Both the position numbers and the translations under genes were made by a program. Shown one piece after another: positions 6,386 to 9,487 of a stretch of 9,487 bases of DNA. Positions within the stretch are counted from its first letter, which is position 1, and each line of letters starts with the position of its first letter. The DNA is from JAPLHV01 sp964464245 (GTDB taxonomy: Bacteria > Caldisericota > JANLFM01). The stretch covers positions 1-9,487 of the forward strand of contig CAYXFH010000070.1 in NCBI GenBank assembly GCA_964464245.1, in the 5' to 3' direction. The notes beneath the pieces are model-generated. The model made no database searches. It saw only the letters and a list, made by a program, of their open reading frames with translations, and was not told the origin of the DNA.

Positions 6386-8140
6386 TCATGGCGTGAGCGC
6401 TTCCCGGCGCAGGAGGTCAATGGCTTCCTGGGCTGTTTGCACGGCCCAGATGCGGATCCCTTGCGCCACCATTCTGGCATCGGCAAAGTTTTCGCTGGGG
6501 CAGAGGAAATCTGATGCGCCTGCTCTCTCGGCAGCGACCACCTTCTGTTCCACCCCGCCGATCGGCCCCACCTTTCCCTCGGCATCGATCGTCCCGGTGC
6601 CAGCGATGGTTCGCCCCCGGGTGAGGTCTTCCACAACGATACGGTTGTAAAGGGTCAGGGTAAAGATCAGACCTGCTGAGGGGCCACCGACGATCTTCTG
6701 CGGCCGGATGGAGACGGGAAAGGGAGTCTCCACGCGCAAGCCCGCCGTCTGCGCGAGAATCCCGATGCGGGGAGAGTCGCCCGGCTCACTGCCGGGTAAA
6801 AGGCCGGTCTGAATGTGTACGCTCCAGCCCCCGGCAGGGAGTTCTTCCTGCCCACGTAGCACGGTGAGGCTCACGGTGCTGGAGGGGGAACGGGTGCGCA
6901 ACCCTGCAAGCAGATCTTCCACTGTGGCGATGGGTTGTCCATCGAGGCTGGTGATGATATCCCCGGCCTGAAGGCGGCCCGCTGCGGGACTCTCCGGCAG
7001 CACAGCCCTCACCCCAGCGCCTTCGCCAGTTAAGGATGCCTCGTAACCAGCCAGATGGAAAGCCACCAGGGTAGCGTTCAGTTGGCTCTCCTCCAGGGCT
7101 TGGAAGTTTACCTCCATCATCTGCTGGGGGGTGGTGTCGGGGGGGACCACCTGCTCGGGAGGGATGATGCGCACTGACGGATCCCAGATGGCGGAAAGAC
7201 GTTGGCCAAGGAGGATAGGGGTCTGATTGATCACGGAAGTCAGCAAGAATTGACCGGGTTTCTCGTGAGCGTGGGAAGGGTCGACGATAATCATCGGCTC
7301 CACCGCTAAAGCCAACCCCGGCATCTCCAAGCCTTCAGCCAGGGGGACGATCCCCGAGGATAAGGCGGCCAGAAGGAAAAGCAGGAAAACCGTCACGCCC
7401 ACCAACGCTTTCTTTTGCGGACCCTTCGCCTTGGTTCTTGCCGTTTCTTCACCGTAAGGATCGGGGGCAACAGGGGCATAGCTCAGCCAGATCAACAGAC
7501 CGGCCAGTAAGAAGAGAGCCAGGCCTATTTCCAGGCTGAAGCGCGCGCGCAAGAGAACCAAGGTGAGAGCCCATCCGGCCAGGGCGAGAGCGACTACGCG
7601 GCCTAGCAAGGAGGTCAGGCGAAGCGCCGCAGAGGGTGGCATCCAGGAAGCCAGCAAGGCGCGCGCCAGGCGCCCTCCGTCCAGCGGATAGCCCGGGGTC
7701 AGGTTTCCTACCGCAACCAGCAGATTGAAGAGGGCCAGGAAGATCAGCCACTCGTTTAGACCCAAGGCCAACTGAAGATTCCACAACAGGTAGCAGATCG
7801 CCGCCAGCGCCAGATTGGTGACGGGGCCGGCCAGCGCAGCCAGCGCCTCTCGCCAGGGTGAGTCAGTGGCTGGTAGGCATTGAGCGGCCTCCCCGAAGAG
7901 AGAAACAGGGATCCTGATCCGCTCGGTGATGTGACTGCCAGGGGATACCCAGCGGTGTACCCAAACGTGCAAGAAGAGAGAGCCGAGGATGCCGGCCAAG
8001 GCCGCGACGCCCCACCCCCAGGCCTCCCAAGAAGGGACAGCGGGAGCTAGGATCGGCGCCCAAAGCGTGGCGAATAACCAAACCAGCAAGGGACCGGCGA
8101 GTAGCCAACTGGGGTGAAGGACCAGGCGCGGTGCGTGCAT
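6386..8140 (-). CDS. M50-like membrane domain fused to PDZ-Lon (YlbL-type) protease, 584 aa
   Basis: Three parts are visible. Residues 1-225 are hydrophobic, with several membrane segments, and follow the site-2 protease (M50) plan: LAGPVTNLALA (103-113) and NLTPGYPLDGG (146-156, with Asp154 as the expected metal ligand). The zinc motif at 58-62 is HVWVH instead of HExxH, so the catalytic Glu seems lost. After a further membrane segment (246-264), residues 290-365 resemble the YlbL extracytoplasmic region (PGQFLLTSV, MMEVNFQALEESQ, VAFHLAG). A PDZ domain spans about 366-445 (AGDIITSLDGQPI). A Lon-type protease domain spans about 458-580, with catalytic Ser488 in GGPSAG and Lys533 in GGVEQK. 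It is probably anchored in the membrane with PDZ and Lon outside, as in YlbL. It starts at ATG 8140 with a weak GAGAAG ribosome site. YlbL proteins are usually about 340 aa, and the extra M50-like head explains the length. Substrates are unknown. Confidence 0.85.
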   Translation of the reverse strand: MHAPRLVLHPSWLLAGPLLVWLFATLWAPILAPAVPSWEAWGWGVAALAGILGSLFLHVWVHRWVSPGSHITERIRIPVSLFGEAAQCLPATDSPWREALAALAGPVTNLALAAICYLLWNLQLALGLNEWLIFLALFNLLVAVGNLTPGYPLDGGRLARALLASWMPPSAALRLTSLLGRVVALALAGWALTLVLLRARFSLEIGLALFLLAGLLIWLSYAPVAPDPYGEETARTKAKGPQKKALVGVTVFLLFLLAALSSGIVPLAEGLEMPGLALAVEPMIIVDPSHAHEKPGQFLLTSVINQTPILLGQRLSAIWDPSVRIIPPEQVVPPDTTPQQMMEVNFQALEESQLNATLVAFHLAGYEASLTGEGAGVRAVLPESPAAGRLQAGDIITSLDGQPIATVEDLLAGLRTRSPSSTVSLTVLRGQEELPAGGWSVHIQTGLLPGSEPGDSPRIGILAQTAGLRVETPFPVSIRPQKIVGGPSAGLIFTLTLYNRIVVEDLTRGRTIAGTGTIDAEGKVGPIGGVEQKVVAAERAGASDFLCPSENFADARMVAQGIRIWAVQTAQEAIDLLRREALTP

Positions 8141-8193
8141 CGCTTCTCATAATAACAGGTTGCATCGATTCGTTTGCATAGGGGCGCGGCAGC

Positions 8194-8271
8194 TTTTGGA
8201 TTTTTGATTTTGGATTTTTGATTTTGGATTGCATTAAAACCAATCCAAAGCCATCAATCTCCAATCCAAAA
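8194..8271. repeat. 14-bp AT-rich tandem repeat with a distal inverted copy
   Basis: TTTTGGATTTTTGA is present at 8194-8207 and 8208-8221, followed by a partial copy at 8222-8230. TTTTGGATTG (8222-8231) is the exact reverse complement of CAATCCAAAA (8262-8271), and CAATCCAAAG lies at about 8241-8250. The group can form a 10-bp stem with a 30-base loop. TTTTGGATT-type short repeats occur in intergenic regions of some Chloroflexota and cyanobacteria. I infer a non-coding repeat, possibly acting as a divergent terminator or spacer. Confidence 0.75.
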
Positions 8272-8290
8272 ATTATTCGCTTGCTGAAGC

Positions 8291-8335
8291 TTGACAGCAG
8301 GCGGCAGCGCGTTCTGTTTCTATGCTATCGCATAG
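8291..8335 (+). promoter_or_regulatory. Candidate promoter/operator upstream of the PrsW-like gene
   Basis: A perfect TTGACA lies at 8291-8296, but no good -10 sits 16-18 bases on. TATGCT at 8321-8326 is 24 bases away, which is too far for a standard sigma-70 spacing. CTATGC (8320-8325) and GCATAG (8330-8335) form a perfect inverted repeat with a 4-base centre, 29 bp before the start codon. It could be an operator or a short leader hairpin. Confidence 0.3.
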
Positions 8336-8364
8336 ATGATATGCTGGAGGCCGAGGAAGAATAA

Positions 8365-9327
8365 ATGGAGCGCGAGAAGGACCAAAGATGTGCGATCTGT
8401 GGACGAGCGGTAGGCTCCGAGGGGCGCCAGTTTAAGGGGCGGTGGTTCTGCCCAGCTCACTTGGACAAACCAGCCCGTCACCGCACCGGGGTGTGGTGGG
8501 CCGGATTGGCCCAGTTGGGCGCTCTCCTCGCCTTGGTGCTCTTGTTGGAAGTGTTCCTGGCTTTTTTCCCGGTGCGCCTGGAGGGAACTTGGCTGATCGT
8601 CGCCGGGATCCTTCTGGCCTTGGTCCCTGCCCTGCTCTGGCTGGGCTTCTTCTACCAGCAGGACCGGTTGGAGCCGGAACCCAAGGGGTACGTGCTGGGC
8701 GTCTTCGTCCTGGGAGCGTTGCTGGCCGCAGCGGTGGGGTTGCCGCTGGTGCGAGACGTCTTCCGCGTGGGCGACTGGTTCAGCGAAGGCCCCCTCATTG
8801 CCCTGGCCGGCTCAATCCTGGTGATCGGCTTTTCCCAGGAGTTCCTGAAGTACGCTGCCGTCCGTTACAGCGTCTTCGGCCTGGCCGAGTTCGACGAACG
8901 GACCGATGGCATCGTCTACGGCACGGCCGCTGGGCTCGGCTTCGCCGCCGTCCTGAACCTTGATTTCATTCTGAACAGCGGTGGGTTGAACCTGGACGTC
9001 GGCGTGATCGCCGTCGTGGTGACCGCCCTTGCCCAAGCTTGCTTTGCCGGCATCAGCGGCTATTTCCTGGGCCGGGCCAAGTTCGAGCGCCGCCCCTGGT
9101 GGTGGCTGCCCCTGGGCCTCGCCTTGGCTGCTGCAGGGAACGGCATCTTCACCTTCCTGCGCGGGGAGGTCGGTCGCAGCGCGATCAATCTGGAGGGTGG
9201 AGGCGGCTTCAGTCCCTGGCCTGGCTTGCTCTTGGCCACAGTCGTCACTTTGGCGGTCTTTCTGCTGCTGAACTGGTTGATCCGCCGAGACATCGCCGTG
9301 ACTTTGAAGGAAACCGCCAACCCATGA
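8365..9327 (+). CDS. PrsW-like intramembrane protease family protein with N-terminal zinc ribbon (320 aa)
   Basis: It starts at ATG 8365 behind AGGAAG (about 8353-8358). Residues 9-32 hold C9-x2-C12 and C29-x2-H32, a small zinc-binding head. About seven to eight hydrophobic segments follow (roughly 45-70, 76-96, 109-130, 143-168, 183-203, 212-236, 247-265, 287-305). PrsW hallmarks are FYQQDRLEPEPKG (96-108) and FDERTDGIVYGTAAGLGFAAV (176-196), then GYFLGRAKF (232-240). At expected active-site places the residues deviate: QEFLK at 158-162 where EExxK is usual, LNLDF at 197-201 where ENxxY is usual, and AQACF at 223-227 where a His is usual. These assignments rest on my memory of the family. 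It may be a non-proteolytic relative. The known member PrsW cleaves an anti-sigma factor, but no sigma/anti-sigma gene is visible here. The stop overlaps the next start, so the two genes are coupled. Confidence 0.8.
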   Translation: MEREKDQRCAICGRAVGSEGRQFKGRWFCPAHLDKPARHRTGVWWAGLAQLGALLALVLLLEVFLAFFPVRLEGTWLIVAGILLALVPALLWLGFFYQQDRLEPEPKGYVLGVFVLGALLAAAVGLPLVRDVFRVGDWFSEGPLIALAGSILVIGFSQEFLKYAAVRYSVFGLAEFDERTDGIVYGTAAGLGFAAVLNLDFILNSGGLNLDVGVIAVVVTALAQACFAGISGYFLGRAKFERRPWWWLPLGLALAAAGNGIFTFLRGEVGRSAINLEGGGGFSPWPGLLLATVVTLAVFLLLNWLIRRDIAVTLKETANP

Positions 9328-9487
9328 AACGCGCGACTGGACAGAGGCTGGCTGATGGTCTGGTGATCCTTCTGGTGATCCTCGCCCTGGCGGGAGGATG
9401 GGCGCTGAAAGCCTCCGCCGAGAACCGGACGGCGCCCTATCTCTTGGATGGATTGCACCTCAACCTGCCTTCCGGGGGGCGCATCGC
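9324..9487 (+). CDS. Exported or membrane-anchored protein, partial (54 codons visible)
   Basis: It starts at ATG 9324, sharing ATGA with the stop of the PrsW-like gene, so translation is probably coupled, and it runs off the right edge. The visible N terminus is MKRATGQRLADG followed by a hydrophobic stretch (about 13-29) ending near KASAENR. That is a signal peptide with a plausible AxA-type cleavage site or an N-terminal anchor. The next residues (YLLDGLHLNLPSGG) begin an extracytoplasmic domain that I do not recognise. Coupling to a PrsW-family gene makes a functional link likely, but its nature cannot be judged from 54 codons. Confidence 0.7.
   Translation, partial: MKRATGQRLADGLVILLVILALAGGWALKASAENRTAPYLLDGLHLNLPSGGRI

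Larger units (their letters stand above)
8141..8364. other. AT-rich spacer between divergent protease-family genes
   Basis: These 224 bp separate the minus-strand M50-PDZ-Lon gene from the plus-strand PrsW-like gene. They contain TATTAT (minus strand, about 8150-8155) close to the first gene's start as a possible -10, a 14-bp repeat block, an inverted repeat and a TTGACA for the second gene. No coding sequence is supported. Confidence 0.6.

Noticed and set aside
7449..7784. A 111-codon minus-strand frame inside the M50-PDZ-Lon gene
   Set aside because: It is a shifted-frame shadow of a GC-rich gene whose main frame has clear domain motifs throughout.
7863..8264. A 133-codon minus-strand frame covering the AT-rich spacer and the start of the M50-like gene
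   Set aside because: It reads through the TTTTGGATT repeats (giving a KSKIQ-type peptide) and then a shadow frame. No support for coding.

Overview
This looks like one end of a contig assembled from short reads, probably metagenomic. Bases 1-136 are not biological. They hold a complete Illumina P7/TruSeq adapter with an 8-base index, preceded by a T run and low-quality-like sequence. Genomic sequence starts at 137. No ribosomal RNA or single-copy marker is present, so the organism is not fixed. The GC-rich right half, strong AGGAGG-type ribosome sites, a PDZ-Lon membrane protease and a PrsW-like protein with a zinc-ribbon head suggest a Chloroflexota-like or similar soil/sediment bacterium. 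That is a low-confidence inference.

Left region (137-5153, minus strand): a head-to-tail array of four paralogous DUF1254/DUF1214 genes. Three are complete and each is exactly 491 codons. The fourth is cut at codon 155 by the adapter junction. All three intergenic gaps are exactly 41 bp, are related in sequence and carry the ribosome site of the next gene. This is recent tandem amplification, probably read as one operon from the 5153 end. The biochemical role of these proteins is unknown.

Middle region (5154-6036): about 880 bp without a conventional gene. It contains four tandem copies of a 126-bp unit (5176-5692) directly upstream of the array. Each unit has a GC hairpin with a UUCG loop on the minus strand, a 10-bp inverted repeat, and two overlapping short reading frames that stay open even in the diverged copy. 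Next to this is a diverged stretch with an 18-bp direct repeat.

Right region (6037-9487): a plus-strand gene for a very acidic 97-residue protein converges on a minus-strand gene for a 584-residue membrane protein. That protein is an M50/site-2-protease-like domain fused to a YlbL-type PDZ-Lon serine protease. The M50 zinc motif reads HVWVH, so the catalytic glutamate appears to be missing, while the Lon Ser/Lys dyad is intact. After an AT-rich spacer with 14-bp repeats comes a plus-strand PrsW-like membrane protein with an N-terminal zinc ribbon. It too appears to lack several expected catalytic residues. Its stop overlaps the start of an exported protein that runs off the window. The neighbourhood is therefore rich in membrane-protease folds, two of which look catalytically degenerate.
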